From an uncultured Pelagibacteraceae bacterium (GTDB lineage: Bacteria; Pseudomonadota; Alphaproteobacteria; Pelagibacterales; Pelagibacteraceae): a DNA stretch of 64,000 nucleotides. The notes under the pieces were generated by a model, which worked only from the letters and a program-made list of their open reading frames with translations, made no database searches and was not told where the DNA came from. Made by a program: the position numbers and the translations under genes. The stretch is from positions 1 through 64,000 of the forward strand of contig CABZLS010000005.1 in NCBI GenBank assembly GCA_902526645.1. Direction: 5' to 3'. The stretch's first letter is position 1. Each line of letters starts with the position of its first letter. Shown here one piece after another: positions 45,148 through 55,732 of this stretch.

Positions 45148-45622
45148 TAATTATCTTGATCAAAAAACTTATATTGATCTTTTTAAGATTATAATGGAAG
45201 CGAGATTTCCGTGGAATTTTGTTAATGGTAAAAGTGAAATTCGTGATGGTGATTTTCAGTTTACTCATCTTTTTGTAAATGATGGAGGTAAAATAGTTTC
45301 ACCATATTATAAGATTTTATTCCCAATTTTAAAAAAGCTAAATCCAGAGAGCATCTATAGAATTAAAGCAAATTTAACAACAAAAAAAGAAACTAACCAT
45401 AAAGCATTAATGCATGTAGATACAGACAAAGAAAAAATCAAAACTGCAGTTTACTATTGTAATACCAACAACGGATCTACATTATTTCAAAATGGAAAAA
45501 AAGTAGATAGTAAAGGGAATAGAATCGTAATATTTGATGGTCATCAAAAACATTGTGGAGTTGATTGCACAGATGAGAACGTAAGAGTGGTTATAAATTT
45601 TAATTATTTTGAAAAAAAATGA
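45134..45622 (+). CDS. 2-oxoglutarate/Fe(II) oxygenase-like protein inside the lipid A operon
   Basis: A 162-residue protein that resembles small prolyl-hydroxylase-like 2OG-Fe(II) oxygenases. A facial metal triad can be traced as His94 and Asp96 (ALMHVDTD) and His140 (KHCGVD), with Arg151 (RVVINFNYF) in the position that binds the 2-oxoglutarate carboxylate. It overlaps lpxA by 14 bases and lpxI by four, so it is co-translated with lipid A genes. It is unlike LpxO (aspartyl hydroxylase family). A role in lipid A or other modification is only a guess from position. Confidence 0.75.
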   Translation: MKIIDNYLDQKTYIDLFKIIMEARFPWNFVNGKSEIRDGDFQFTHLFVNDGGKIVSPYYKILFPILKKLNPESIYRIKANLTTKKETNHKALMHVDTDKEKIKTAVYYCNTNNGSTLFQNGKKVDSKGNRIVIFDGHQKHCGVDCTDENVRVVINFNYFEKK

Positions 45623-46404
45623 TCACATTGATTTTAGGAGACTCAAAATTTCCAATCTTAATTATCAATAAATTAAAAAAGAAAAAAAAAAAATTTTTTA
45701 TAATTGATTTATCAAAAAAAAATATTTTTAAAAAAGAAAAAAATTCTTATAGAGTTGGCATTGGTAAATTTGGATCAATGTTAAATTTGATAAAAAAACA
45801 TAAATCGAATAAGGTTTTGTTTGCAGGGAAAATACATAAACCAAATTTTTTTAAATTAAGATTAGATTTTAAAGGTTTAATCTATATGCCAAGTGTTATT
45901 AAAGCATCAAAATTAGGTGATGCTGCAATAATAAAATCAATAATCAATATTTTAGAAAAAGAAAAAATAACTGTAATAAAATCAAATATTTTTAATCCTG
46001 AACTTACTCTTAACACTGGAAATTATACTAAATCTAAGCCAAACATAAATGATAAAAAATCAATTATTAAGGGTCTAAATTTTTTTAAAAATTCAAATAA
46101 ACTTGATCATGTACAAGCAATTGTTGTAAAGAATAATAAAATTATTGCTAAAGAAAAAAAGGATGGCACAAAAAAAATGTTATCGAGATTAAGAAATAAC
46201 TCAAATTCAATTTTAATGAAATTTCCAAAAAATAATCAAGATTTAAGAGTTGATTTACCGACTGTGGGACTTCAAACATTAAAAGATTGTAAAAGATTTA
46301 GTTTAAAAGGACTAGTTTTAAAATCAAGAAAGAATATTTTCTTGGACAAGAATAAGTGTATTGAATTTGCTAATAAAAATAAAATCTTTATTACAATAAG
46401 ATGA
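45619..46404 (+). CDS. lpxI: UDP-2,3-diacylglucosamine pyrophosphatase LpxI
   Basis: A 261-residue LpxI (formerly DUF1009), the alphaproteobacterial alternative to LpxH that makes lipid X from UDP-diacylglucosamine. LILGDSKFPILIIN starts the N-terminal domain. The C-terminal domain has DHVQAIVVKNNKIIAKEKKDGT and the signature DLPTVGLQTLKDCKRF. A run of twelve A (45682-45693) encodes part of a six-lysine stretch near residue 22. It overlaps both neighbours by four bases. Confidence 0.92.
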   Translation: MITLILGDSKFPILIINKLKKKKKKFFIIDLSKKNIFKKEKNSYRVGIGKFGSMLNLIKKHKSNKVLFAGKIHKPNFFKLRLDFKGLIYMPSVIKASKLGDAAIIKSIINILEKEKITVIKSNIFNPELTLNTGNYTKSKPNINDKKSIIKGLNFFKNSNKLDHVQAIVVKNNKIIAKEKKDGTKKMLSRLRNNSNSILMKFPKNNQDLRVDLPTVGLQTLKDCKRFSLKGLVLKSRKNIFLDKNKCIEFANKNKIFITIR

Positions 46405-47540
46405 AAAAAATATTTATCTTAACAGGAGAACCATCAGGAGATAAACTAGCTTCTACAGCTATTTCAAAACTACAAAAAGATAACAATAATATTGAATATT
46501 TATCAGTAGGGGGTTCAAATTTGATGAAGATAGGTATTAAATCTATTTTTGAATTGAAAGAAATAACTTATTTAGGTTTTACAAGCGTGTTGCTCAACAT
46601 TTTTAAGATAAAAAAAAGAATCAATCAGACAGTAAATGAAATAATTAAATTTAAACCAGATATCTTATTTAGTGTGGATAGCCCAGATTTTACATTGAGA
46701 GTAGCTGAGTTAGTAAAAAAAAGAAATCCTAAGATAAAAACTATTCATTATGTGGCACCACAAGTATGGATTTGGCGAAAAAATAGAGTAAAAAAGATGA
46801 AAAAATTTATTGATCATTTACTTTTATTATTTGATTTTGAAAAAAAATATTTTGATGAAGAAAATATAAATAATACTTTTGTTGGACACCCATTAATAGA
46901 TAATATTAGCAATAATAACAAAACTGACATTAACAATGTCATTAATAAAGAAAAAAAAATAATATCGCTTTTTTCAGGTAGTCGAAAATCCGAGACAGAT
47001 GTACTTTTACCAATATTAGTTGAATTTATAAATATGATGAATAAAAAAGATTGTAATTTTAATTTTGTTTTTCATGTAACAGACGAAAATAAAGATGACA
47101 TAGTTGATTATATGAAAGATAAAGGATTAAATAATATTGATATTATTTCAGATGAAAATTTGAAAAGAGAAGTACTATTAAATTCAATTTTCGCAGTATG
47201 CAAATCTGGCACAGCATCTTTACAAGTTTGTAATTCAAATGTTCCCTCTATAATTATCTATAAGCTTAGTTTTATAAATTTTATGATTTTTAAATTATTA
47301 GTAAATGTTAAGTATGCCAATATTATAAATATAATTAATGACAAAGAAGTAATCCCTGAATTATTACAAGATGAATGTAATGCCAAAGAAATTTATAATT
47401 CAGTTGTATATATGCTCAAAAATCCAGAAATTGGAAAAAAACAACTAGATGAATGCAATAAAACTTTAAAAGGTATTAGATCAAAATCATCTTCTTCAAA
47501 TGAAGTTGCTTTAATTTTAAGAGATAGTCTTATCAGTTAA
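46401..47540 (+). CDS. lpxB: Lipid-A-disaccharide synthase
   Basis: A 379-residue GT19 glycosyltransferase that joins lipid X and UDP-diacylglucosamine. Motifs include FILTGEPSGDKLASTAI at the N-terminus, FSVDSPDFTLRVAE, HYVAPQVWIWRKNRVKKM, FVGHPLID and, in the C-terminal half, SGSRKSE and CKSGTASLQ. It closes the lpx cluster and its 3' end overlaps the convergent gltX by 24 bases. Confidence 0.95.
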   Translation: MKKIFILTGEPSGDKLASTAISKLQKDNNNIEYLSVGGSNLMKIGIKSIFELKEITYLGFTSVLLNIFKIKKRINQTVNEIIKFKPDILFSVDSPDFTLRVAELVKKRNPKIKTIHYVAPQVWIWRKNRVKKMKKFIDHLLLLFDFEKKYFDEENINNTFVGHPLIDNISNNNKTDINNVINKEKKIISLFSGSRKSETDVLLPILVEFINMMNKKDCNFNFVFHVTDENKDDIVDYMKDKGLNNIDIISDENLKREVLLNSIFAVCKSGTASLQVCNSNVPSIIIYKLSFINFMIFKLLVNVKYANIINIINDKEVIPELLQDECNAKEIYNSVVYMLKNPEIGKKQLDECNKTLKGIRSKSSSSNEVALILRDSLIS

Positions 47541-48917
47541 TCTTTTCTCAACTTCATCTTTACCAAGTGATATGATTATATCATAAATACCAGGTCCGAA
47601 TTTGGATCCTGTTAAAGCTATTCTCAAAGGTTGTCCTACTCCTTTAAAATTTGTTTCATTAGACTTTATTAAATCTTGAACTATTGGCTCTAAATTTTCT
47701 CTATCTATCACATTTATTTCTTTGAATTTTAAGTAAAAATCTGAAATTATTTTTTTTGCTTTATTATCTATTAATACCAAATCATCTTTATTAAAATTTA
47801 CTTTATCATTTAAAATATATTGGCAATTATTAAATATATCCTCCAAAGTTTTAGCTTTATTCTTTAGGATAGCTAGTGATTTTTGAATTTTTTCTTTTTT
47901 ATCTTTTTTGATTTCATTTTTGAATGACCGACAATAATTAATAAATTGATCAAATAAATCTTTTTCATTTATGTTTTTAATGTAATGTTCATTCATAGAT
48001 AATATTCGGCTCATATCCAATTTTGATGGAGATTTGCCTATTCCTTCTATGTTAAAATATTTTATACTTTCCTCTAATGAAAATATTTCTTTATCTTTAA
48101 AAGACCAGCCCAATCTCAAAAGATAGTTCCTTAATGCATCTGGCATTATACCAATCTTAGAATAATCATCTAAAGTTGATGCTTTATCTCTTTTTGATAA
48201 CTTTTTGCCATCGATGGTATGTATCAAAGGGATATGGGCAAAAGAGGGTAGTTCCCATTTCATAGCATTATATATTTGTATTTGTTTAAAAGTATTTATT
48301 TTATGATCATCACCTCTAATTATATGTGTCATATTCATTTGATGGTCATCTACAGAAGCAGATAAATTATATGTAGGAGAGCCATCATTTCTCAAAATAA
48401 CAAAATCTTCTATGGTTTTATTTTCTATTTCAACATTACCTTGAACCAAATCTTTCAATACTGAAGTTCCCTCTATCTTACTTTTAAACCTTATTACTGG
48501 ATGAATATCATTTGGAGCTTCTTTATCGTCTTTATCTCTCCATTTCCTATTATAGACATAAGGTATTTTTTTTTGTTTTGCTCTTTTTTTTTGTTCTTCT
48601 ATTTCTTCATTTGAACAATAACATTTGTAAGCAAAACCATTTTTTAATAGTTCATTTGCAACGTTTATATGGTCATCTATTTTTTTTGATTGAATATATT
48701 CTTCACCATCATGATTTATGCCAATCCATTTAAGAGATTGTATAATTTGTTTTTTATACTCATCTTTCGATCTATCTTTATCTGTATCCTCAATTCTTAA
48801 GTAAAAATTACCATTTTGGTTTTTTGAATATAACCAGTTGAACAATGCTGTCCTTACCCCACCAATATGCAAAGGTCCGGTCGGAGAGGGAGCAAATCTA
48901 GTTGCTACTTTTTTCAT
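47517..48917 (-). CDS. gltX: Glutamyl-tRNA synthetase
   Basis: A 466-residue class I synthetase. The HIGH-type motif is RFAPSPTGPLHIGGVRTALF at the N-terminus and the KMSKS-type motif is GKKLSKRDKAS in the middle. FVILRNDGSPTYNLSASVDD and MTHIIRGDDH are also diagnostic. The C-terminal anticodon-binding region is lysine-rich. It lies 22 bases after lexA on the minus strand and is probably co-transcribed with it. Only one gltX is in this window, so it may be non-discriminating with a GatCAB route; this cannot be decided here. Confidence 0.96.
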   Translation of the reverse strand: MKKVATRFAPSPTGPLHIGGVRTALFNWLYSKNQNGNFYLRIEDTDKDRSKDEYKKQIIQSLKWIGINHDGEEYIQSKKIDDHINVANELLKNGFAYKCYCSNEEIEEQKKRAKQKKIPYVYNRKWRDKDDKEAPNDIHPVIRFKSKIEGTSVLKDLVQGNVEIENKTIEDFVILRNDGSPTYNLSASVDDHQMNMTHIIRGDDHKINTFKQIQIYNAMKWELPSFAHIPLIHTIDGKKLSKRDKASTLDDYSKIGIMPDALRNYLLRLGWSFKDKEIFSLEESIKYFNIEGIGKSPSKLDMSRILSMNEHYIKNINEKDLFDQFINYCRSFKNEIKKDKKEKIQKSLAILKNKAKTLEDIFNNCQYILNDKVNFNKDDLVLIDNKAKKIISDFYLKFKEINVIDRENLEPIVQDLIKSNETNFKGVGQPLRIALTGSKFGPGIYDIIISLGKDEVEKRLTDKTIS

Positions 48918-48939
48918 TAAAATTATTTAGACTATTTTA

Positions 48940-49620
48940 TTAGAAGTTTCTATATAAAGATACCAAAACACCCTGAACTTTTACTCTATCAGGGCCAAAA
49001 ATTTTGGTTTCGTAGTTTTTATTTGCACTTTCAAGAGCCACTACTTTTCCTTTTTTTCTAATTCTTTTCAGCATTGCCTCTTGTTCATCTATTAAAGCAA
49101 CAACTATTTTTCCATTATCAGCTGTATCTGTTCTTCTAATTATAACAGTATCCCCCTCATTAATTCCAGCATCTATCATGGAATCTCCTTGAACTTTGAG
49201 GCCAAAATAATCACCATTTTTTTCTAAGTTACTTGGCAGGGGTATTCGTGAAACTTCATTTTGGATGGCTTCAACTGGTGTACCAGCTGCAATTTTTCCT
49301 AATACTGGAACTTCAGGTTCATCATCTGAGATTAGTTTTTCATCGTCCAATCCACCCTTAATTACACTCGGTGAAAAACTATTATAAATATCATTTGCAG
49401 ATGCTGTTTCGGGTAATTTTATTACCTCTAATGCTCTAGCTTTATGGGCAAGTCTTTTAATAAATCCTCTTTCCTCCAAAGCACTAATTAATCTATGAAT
49501 TCCAGACTTCGATTTTAAATTAAGTGATTGTTTCATTTCCTCGTAAGAAGGAGACACTCCAGATCCTCTCAACCTCTTGTTGATAAATAAAAGCAGGTTT
49601 TTTTGTTTTTTTGTAAGCAT
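48940..49620 (-). CDS. lexA: LexA repressor
   Basis: A 226-residue SOS repressor. The N-terminal winged helix has LTKKQKNLLLFI and SPSYEEMKQSLNLKSKSGIHRLISAL. The self-cleavage site is Ala112-Gly113 (KIAAGTPVEA). The catalytic Ser147 lies in QGDSMIDAGI and Lys185 in EAMLKRI. Normal RecA-stimulated autocleavage is therefore expected. A perfect GTTC-N7-GTTC box lies 25-39 bases before the start, indicating autoregulation. In many relatives moaC, moeA or comEC lie around lexA; none are here. Confidence 0.96.
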   Translation of the reverse strand: MLTKKQKNLLLFINKRLRGSGVSPSYEEMKQSLNLKSKSGIHRLISALEERGFIKRLAHKARALEVIKLPETASANDIYNSFSPSVIKGGLDDEKLISDDEPEVPVLGKIAAGTPVEAIQNEVSRIPLPSNLEKNGDYFGLKVQGDSMIDAGINEGDTVIIRRTDTADNGKIVVALIDEQEAMLKRIRKKGKVVALESANKNYETKIFGPDRVKVQGVLVSLYRNF

Positions 49621-49644
49621 AAGAACAAATATCGTACAAAATCT

Positions 49645-49659
49645 GTTCTACAAAAGTTC
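49645..49659 (-). promoter_or_regulatory. LexA box (SOS operator) of lexA
   Basis: GTTC (49645-49648), seven bases, GTTC (49656-49659) matches the direct-repeat operator known for alphaproteobacterial LexA. On the minus strand it reads GAAC-N7-GAAC. It lies 25-39 bases before the lexA start, where the -35 region should be, so binding would block transcription. Confidence 0.85.
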
Positions 49660-49677
49660 TCTACAATTCACAATAGT

Positions 49678-49703
49678 AAAAAAGACCTATAAAATAAAGG
49701 CTT
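49678..49703 (-). terminator. Weak hairpin with T-tract after trpC
   Basis: On the minus strand AAGCCT, a nine-base AT loop, AGG with one bulged base and CTT form a short stem followed by a run of six T. It begins seven bases after the trpC stop and could end the ppiD-trp transcript. The stem is short, so efficiency is uncertain. Confidence 0.4.
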
Positions 49704-49709
49704 ATTTGA

Positions 49710-50501
49710 CTAAAGAACAGAAAAAATAGAATTATTCTTTAAATTTTTTAAAAGTGATTCACCAATTAAAAAAGTTTTAATAGAAGTTTTATAAGAGAGT
49801 TCTAGAAGTTCATCTTTTGTTTTAATTCCACTTTCAGAAATCAATGGACTCGAATGATTAACCAAAACATCATGAATATCAAAAGTTGTATTTATGTCGG
49901 TTTTTAAAGTTTTTAAATTTCTATTATTTATTCCAATTAAAGCATCTTTAAATTTTAAGGCACGCTTCGCTTCTTCAACCGTATGTACTTCAACTATTAT
50001 CGACATGTTTAATTTAAGTGCTTCATTATATAAATCATCAGCAAGTTTATCGCTAACACCAGCTAATATAATTAATATTGCATCAGCTCCATAACTTTTT
50101 GCCAAAGGTATCTGAAATTTGTCGACAAAAAAGTCTTTACATAAAATTGGTAAATTAATATTTTGTTTAATTTTGCTAATATGTGTAAGATCTCCTAAAA
50201 AAAAATCTTCTTCAGTTAAAACTGATAAACAAGTAGCTTTATTATTATTATATATATTTGCTATATTAACAGGATCGTAATCTTTTATAATTATGCCAGC
50301 TGAAGGACTTGCTTTTTTAATTTCAGAGATAATTGAAAAATTATCATTTTTAATGTTATTTTCAATTTTTTCTTTAAAATTAATAAATGTTTTATTTGTG
50401 CAGATTAATTCATCTAATGATTCAAGTGAAATAGTTTTTTTTAGATTTACTATTTTTTCTTTTTTCTTATGAATTATTTTTTCAAGAACGTTTTCAGCCA
50501 T
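49710..50501 (-). CDS. trpC: Indole-3-glycerol phosphate synthase
   Basis: A 263-residue TIM-barrel enzyme that closes the indole ring in tryptophan synthesis. FSIISEIKKASPSAGIIIKDYDP, at about residues 54-76, carries the catalytic Glu and Lys. ILCKDFFVDKFQI, ADAILIILAGV, IVEVHTVEEA and IGINNRNLKT follow. SESGIKTKDEL is the phosphate-binding segment near the end. It is not fused to trpF. It overlaps trpD by eight bases. Confidence 0.97.
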   Translation of the reverse strand: MAENVLEKIIHKKKEKIVNLKKTISLESLDELICTNKTFINFKEKIENNIKNDNFSIISEIKKASPSAGIIIKDYDPVNIANIYNNNKATCLSVLTEEDFFLGDLTHISKIKQNINLPILCKDFFVDKFQIPLAKSYGADAILIILAGVSDKLADDLYNEALKLNMSIIVEVHTVEEAKRALKFKDALIGINNRNLKTLKTDINTTFDIHDVLVNHSSPLISESGIKTKDELLELSYKTSIKTFLIGESLLKNLKNNSIFSVL

Positions 50502-51486
50502 TTTGGATTTTTTCTAAATGTTTAATAACTTTATTTGATAAAATATGTTCCCTAGCATTATTATAGGCATCAGCAAATTCTTGATGGGTTTCATTCACAA
50601 TTAGACCTGCAGCAGCGTTCAAACAAACAGCCTTGGAAAAATCATTATCCTCACCCTTGAATATATTGATCATTTTATCTGCATTAAATTTTGCATTATC
50701 ACCGACAAGATTATCAAATTTATCTGCGTTTATATTTAATTCTGTTGGGTTAATTGTAATTTCAGAAATTTTATTATCCTTTAATTGAATGACATTAGTT
50801 TTAGCATAAGGTGAAATTTCGTCTAAGCCATCATCACTATTTACAATCCATGCAAATTCAATATCTAAATTATTTAAAGCATTTGCAAATACTTTTAATA
50901 GTTTTTGATTAAAGACACCAACCACTTGTCTTTTTACTAGAGCAGGACTACTTAGTGGTCCGATCATATTAAATATAGTTCTTTTTCCAATTTTTTTCCT
51001 AGTTGGACCAACAAATCTCATTGCACTATGATAATTAGGTGCAAACATAAAACCAAAATTATTTTTATTAATTTGATTTTCAATTTCTTTTGGTTCCAGA
51101 TTTATTTTAATATTTAAAGCCTCTAATACATCACCAGATCCACATTTAGATGAAACTGCTTTATTACCATGTTTAGCTACTTTAATGCCCATACTTGCAA
51201 GTAATAATGCGGATGCTGTAGATATATTAAGTGTATTCATACCATCTCCCCCAGTACCACATGTATCAATACAATTTTCTGCTTTTACTCTTTTAGACTT
51301 ATTTCTAAGAACAAAAACTCCACCTGCTATTTCTTCTGAACTTTCACCTTTAGCTGATAAAAGTGTTAAAAAATCAAATATTTCTTGATCTTCAGCTTTA
51401 CCTTCCATTAACAATTCAAAAGCTGATTTACTCTCTTCAAAAGATAAATTTTCTTTACTCTTAATTTTTTCGATAAATTTTTTCAT
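50494..51486 (-). CDS. trpD: Anthranilate phosphoribosyltransferase
   Basis: A 330-residue enzyme that joins anthranilate to PRPP. The PRPP-binding motif is DTCGTGGDGMNTLNIST near residue 76. KHGNKAVSSKCGSGDVLEALN and FMFAPNYHSAMRFVGPTRKKIGKRTIFN-type segments are present, as is the N-terminal helical domain. It is a stand-alone protein, not fused with trpG. Five bases separate it from trpG. Confidence 0.97.
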   Translation of the reverse strand: MKKFIEKIKSKENLSFEESKSAFELLMEGKAEDQEIFDFLTLLSAKGESSEEIAGGVFVLRNKSKRVKAENCIDTCGTGGDGMNTLNISTASALLLASMGIKVAKHGNKAVSSKCGSGDVLEALNIKINLEPKEIENQINKNNFGFMFAPNYHSAMRFVGPTRKKIGKRTIFNMIGPLSSPALVKRQVVGVFNQKLLKVFANALNNLDIEFAWIVNSDDGLDEISPYAKTNVIQLKDNKISEITINPTELNINADKFDNLVGDNAKFNADKMINIFKGEDNDFSKAVCLNAAAGLIVNETHQEFADAYNNAREHILSNKVIKHLEKIQNG

Positions 51487-51491
51487 TAATC

Positions 51492-52057
51492 TTAAATTTT
51501 GATAAAGTTTTTTAAAATTTTAATTCCTATCCTAGTTTTAATACTTTCAGGGTGAAATTGCACTCCATGAACGTGATATTTTTTGTGTCTCACACCCATG
51601 ATTAACCCATCATTGGTTTCAGCAGTAATTTCAAGATCTTTGGATAGTGATTTTTTATCAATAATTAAGCTATGATAACGAGTTGCTTCAAAATTTTTTG
51701 GTAGATTTTCCAAAATGCCTATTTTTTTTGATATTATCTTACTAGTTTTTCCATGCATCAGTTTCCTTGCTTGGACAATTTTAGACCCAAATACTTGACC
51801 TATTATTTGATGTCCTAAGCAAACACCAAGTATAGGTATTTTTTTATATAAAGATTTCACAATTTTAAGACAATTACCTGATTGATTAGGATTACCGGGT
51901 CCTGGTGATATTACAATTTTGTTGTACTTTCTTTTTACTATTTCTTTTTGTGTAATTTGGTCATTTCTAATTACTTCAACATTTACCTTTAAAGACGATA
52001 AATAATGATAAAGATTAAAAGTAAAACTATCGTAGTTATCTATTAAGATTATCTTTT

Positions 52058-52061
<4 letters not shown>
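51492..52061 (-). CDS. trpG: Anthranilate synthase component II (glutamine amidotransferase)
   Basis: A 189-residue class I glutamine amidotransferase that supplies ammonia to TrpE. IDNYDSFTFNLYHYL begins the protein. The nucleophile is the Cys in GVCLGHQIIGQVFG, and His-Glu occur in HGVQFHPESI. KISPGPGNPNQSG forms the oxyanion strand. It could also serve aminodeoxychorismate synthase, as in bacteria with one shared subunit, but its place between trpE and trpD favours tryptophan. It overlaps trpE by four bases. Confidence 0.95.
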
Positions 52062-53514
<1,453 letters not shown>

Positions 53515-53518
<4 letters not shown>

Positions 53519-54933
53519 TTATAGAAATTTTTAACTCGTTCTAATGTTTTATTATTTACTACAACATTATACTTTTCATTTAAAAGTAAATCATATGTTT
53601 TTAAAATACTATTTTTAGTATTTGAATTTTCTTTATTCATATATTTGTTTAAGTCATCATTGCTCATTTTTATATCACTCATATAAAGCTTTTTAATTTT
53701 TGCTAGGTATATATTGCCTTTTTCATCATTTATGAGTGTAAAAGAATTTACAGGTAGAGAGTATAATAATTGAATAGAATTTATTTCGAATTTTTTGTTA
53801 TCTTTAATTGAATTTAATGTAATTTTTTGAATTTTATTTTTGCCCATTTCTAAAAATTCATTTTGTTTAAATTCTTTATTTTGAATTCGTGTGAGTAATT
53901 TTTTATTAAATTCTAACTTATTTTTTTGAAAAATTAATTCAACAATTTCATTTTTTAATTCAGGATCATCGATATTTGGAGTTCTCTCATCACTACTATT
54001 AATTTTATAAAGAATATAATCATCATTATTTTCAATAATATCAAAATTAATTTTTCTAGAATTGAAAATTTTTTTTTCTATTTCGTTGCTTTTTTCAGAA
54101 AATCTAAAATTTGAGACATTTATAGGCTTAATGTTTAAATCTTTTACAATGGAATTAAAGTTAACATCATTTGAAATGTCAATTTCAATTTGATCAATTT
54201 TTTCAAAAAAAGCTTCATTAAATTCATCAATTCCGATCAAATTTTTTGGATTTATAATTGCATAATTAAAATCTAAGTATTCAACTTTAAGATCATTTTT
54301 ATTTTCATTTATAAATTTCTGGATCATTTTATTATCAAAAGTATCTTTTTGATCATAAAATTGATTAAGATCCAAATACTCTAGCTCTAGTTTCTTTTTT
54401 TCTTCTTCGTAAAGTTTTTCAGCTAAAAATTTTGGAGTAGTTGTACCTGCGCCAACATAATCAAACAGATTTTTTTGTAATTCTCTACTTTTTAATCTTT
54501 GTTCAAAACTTACGGCTGATTGACTATTTTCTAGCAAAAATTTTTCATATTTTATTCGTTGAAATTTTCCATTTTCATCAAGAAAATTTTTATTATTTTT
54601 AATTTTTTCTGATAATGAATTTTCTGAAATAGTAATATTAAATTCTTCAATCTCTAAATCTAATAATTTAGATGAAACTAAAGTGGATAAAATTTCTTCA
54701 ATAATATTTTTTTCTAAATTATCTCTTATAGCTTCTTGAGTTATGTTTAGTTCATTAATATGATCTATGAAATCTTGAGTTGAAATATTTTTATCGTTAA
54801 TCTGTGCAATATTATTTGTATTTCCAGAGCTAAACATACCTCCCATACCCCAAAAAACAAAAGGGATTATCATTATAAAAACCAAGACACCGGCAAATTT
54901 AGTTTTTGCAAAATTTCTAAAGCTACTAATCAT
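53515..54933 (-). CDS. PpiD/SurA-N-like membrane-anchored periplasmic foldase without a visible PPIase domain
   Basis: A 472-residue protein with the PpiD N-terminus. A short cytosolic part (MISSFRNFAKTKFAG) precedes one transmembrane helix (VLVFIMIIPFVFWGMGGMF), then a SurA_N-like domain with VAQINDKN-type start (IAQINDKNISTQDFIDHINEL) and SSKLLDLEIEEFNITISE. It is shorter than E. coli PpiD (623). I do not find the parvulin signature (HIL near the start, and GGDLG/F). Its place before trpE is the standard alphaproteobacterial location of this family. It may act as a chaperone only. Confidence 0.82.
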
Positions 54934-54989
54934 TATTCTATAAATTTATTGATCTATAAAAAGCAAACCTATAAATTAAAATATACCAT

Positions 54990-55727
54990 ATGACAAATAA
55001 ATATATGTATTTTATAGCAAATTGGAAAATGTTTGGTGGATTAAATTCTTTAAATTCACTGCATAAAGTACTTAAATTTTTAAAAGGGTTTAAAAAAAAT
55101 AAATTTGTGAAAATAATTTATTGCCCACCGAGCACTTTAATTCGGCCGATGTCAAAAAAACTTAAAAACTCTCAAATAAAAGTTGGTGCTCAAAATTGTC
55201 ATGAAAATGAAACATATGGTGCATTTACAGGATCTATAAATCCAAAGATGTTAAAAGATGTAGGTGCAAAATATGTAATAATTGGTCATTCAGAAAATAG
55301 AAAATTAGGAGAGACAAATAAATTAATTAATGCCAAAATTAGAAGTGCTCTAAAATCTGATCTAAAAGTAATATTTTGCATAGGTGAAACACTTCAAGAA
55401 AAAAGAAAAAAAATAACAAAAAAAATTTTACGTCAACAAATGAAATTAGGATTAAGAAAAATTAATAATTCAAAAAATATAATTATTGCATATGAACCAG
55501 TATGGTCTATTGGCACGGGATTAATTCAAAAGTCTAGTGAATTATCTAAAACAATAACTTTTATTAAAAAAGAAAATAAAAAATATAAAGTTTTATATGG
55601 AGGATCTGTTAATCCAAAAAATATTAATGAATTAAGATTTGTAGATAATATTGATGGTTTTTTGATCGGTGGAGCATCACAAGACTCGAAAAAATTTATT
55701 GATATAATCAAAAAAACATATAATTAA
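54990..55727 (+). CDS. tpiA: Triosephosphate isomerase
   Basis: A 245-residue TIM-barrel enzyme that interconverts glyceraldehyde 3-phosphate and dihydroxyacetone phosphate. ANWKMFGG has the active-site Asn and Lys, IIGHSENRKLGE has the catalytic His and IIAYEPVWSIGTG the catalytic Glu. The phosphate-binding LYGGSVNPKN and FLIGGAS are at the end. The protein is unusually lysine-rich. The 56-base gap before it serves both this gene and the divergent ppiD-trp operon and contains several TATA-like boxes. A second ATG at 55005 is a possible start. Confidence 0.96.
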   Translation: MTNKYMYFIANWKMFGGLNSLNSLHKVLKFLKGFKKNKFVKIIYCPPSTLIRPMSKKLKNSQIKVGAQNCHENETYGAFTGSINPKMLKDVGAKYVIIGHSENRKLGETNKLINAKIRSALKSDLKVIFCIGETLQEKRKKITKKILRQQMKLGLRKINNSKNIIIAYEPVWSIGTGLIQKSSELSKTITFIKKENKKYKVLYGGSVNPKNINELRFVDNIDGFLIGGASQDSKKFIDIIKKTYN

Positions 55728-55732
55728 GCGAA

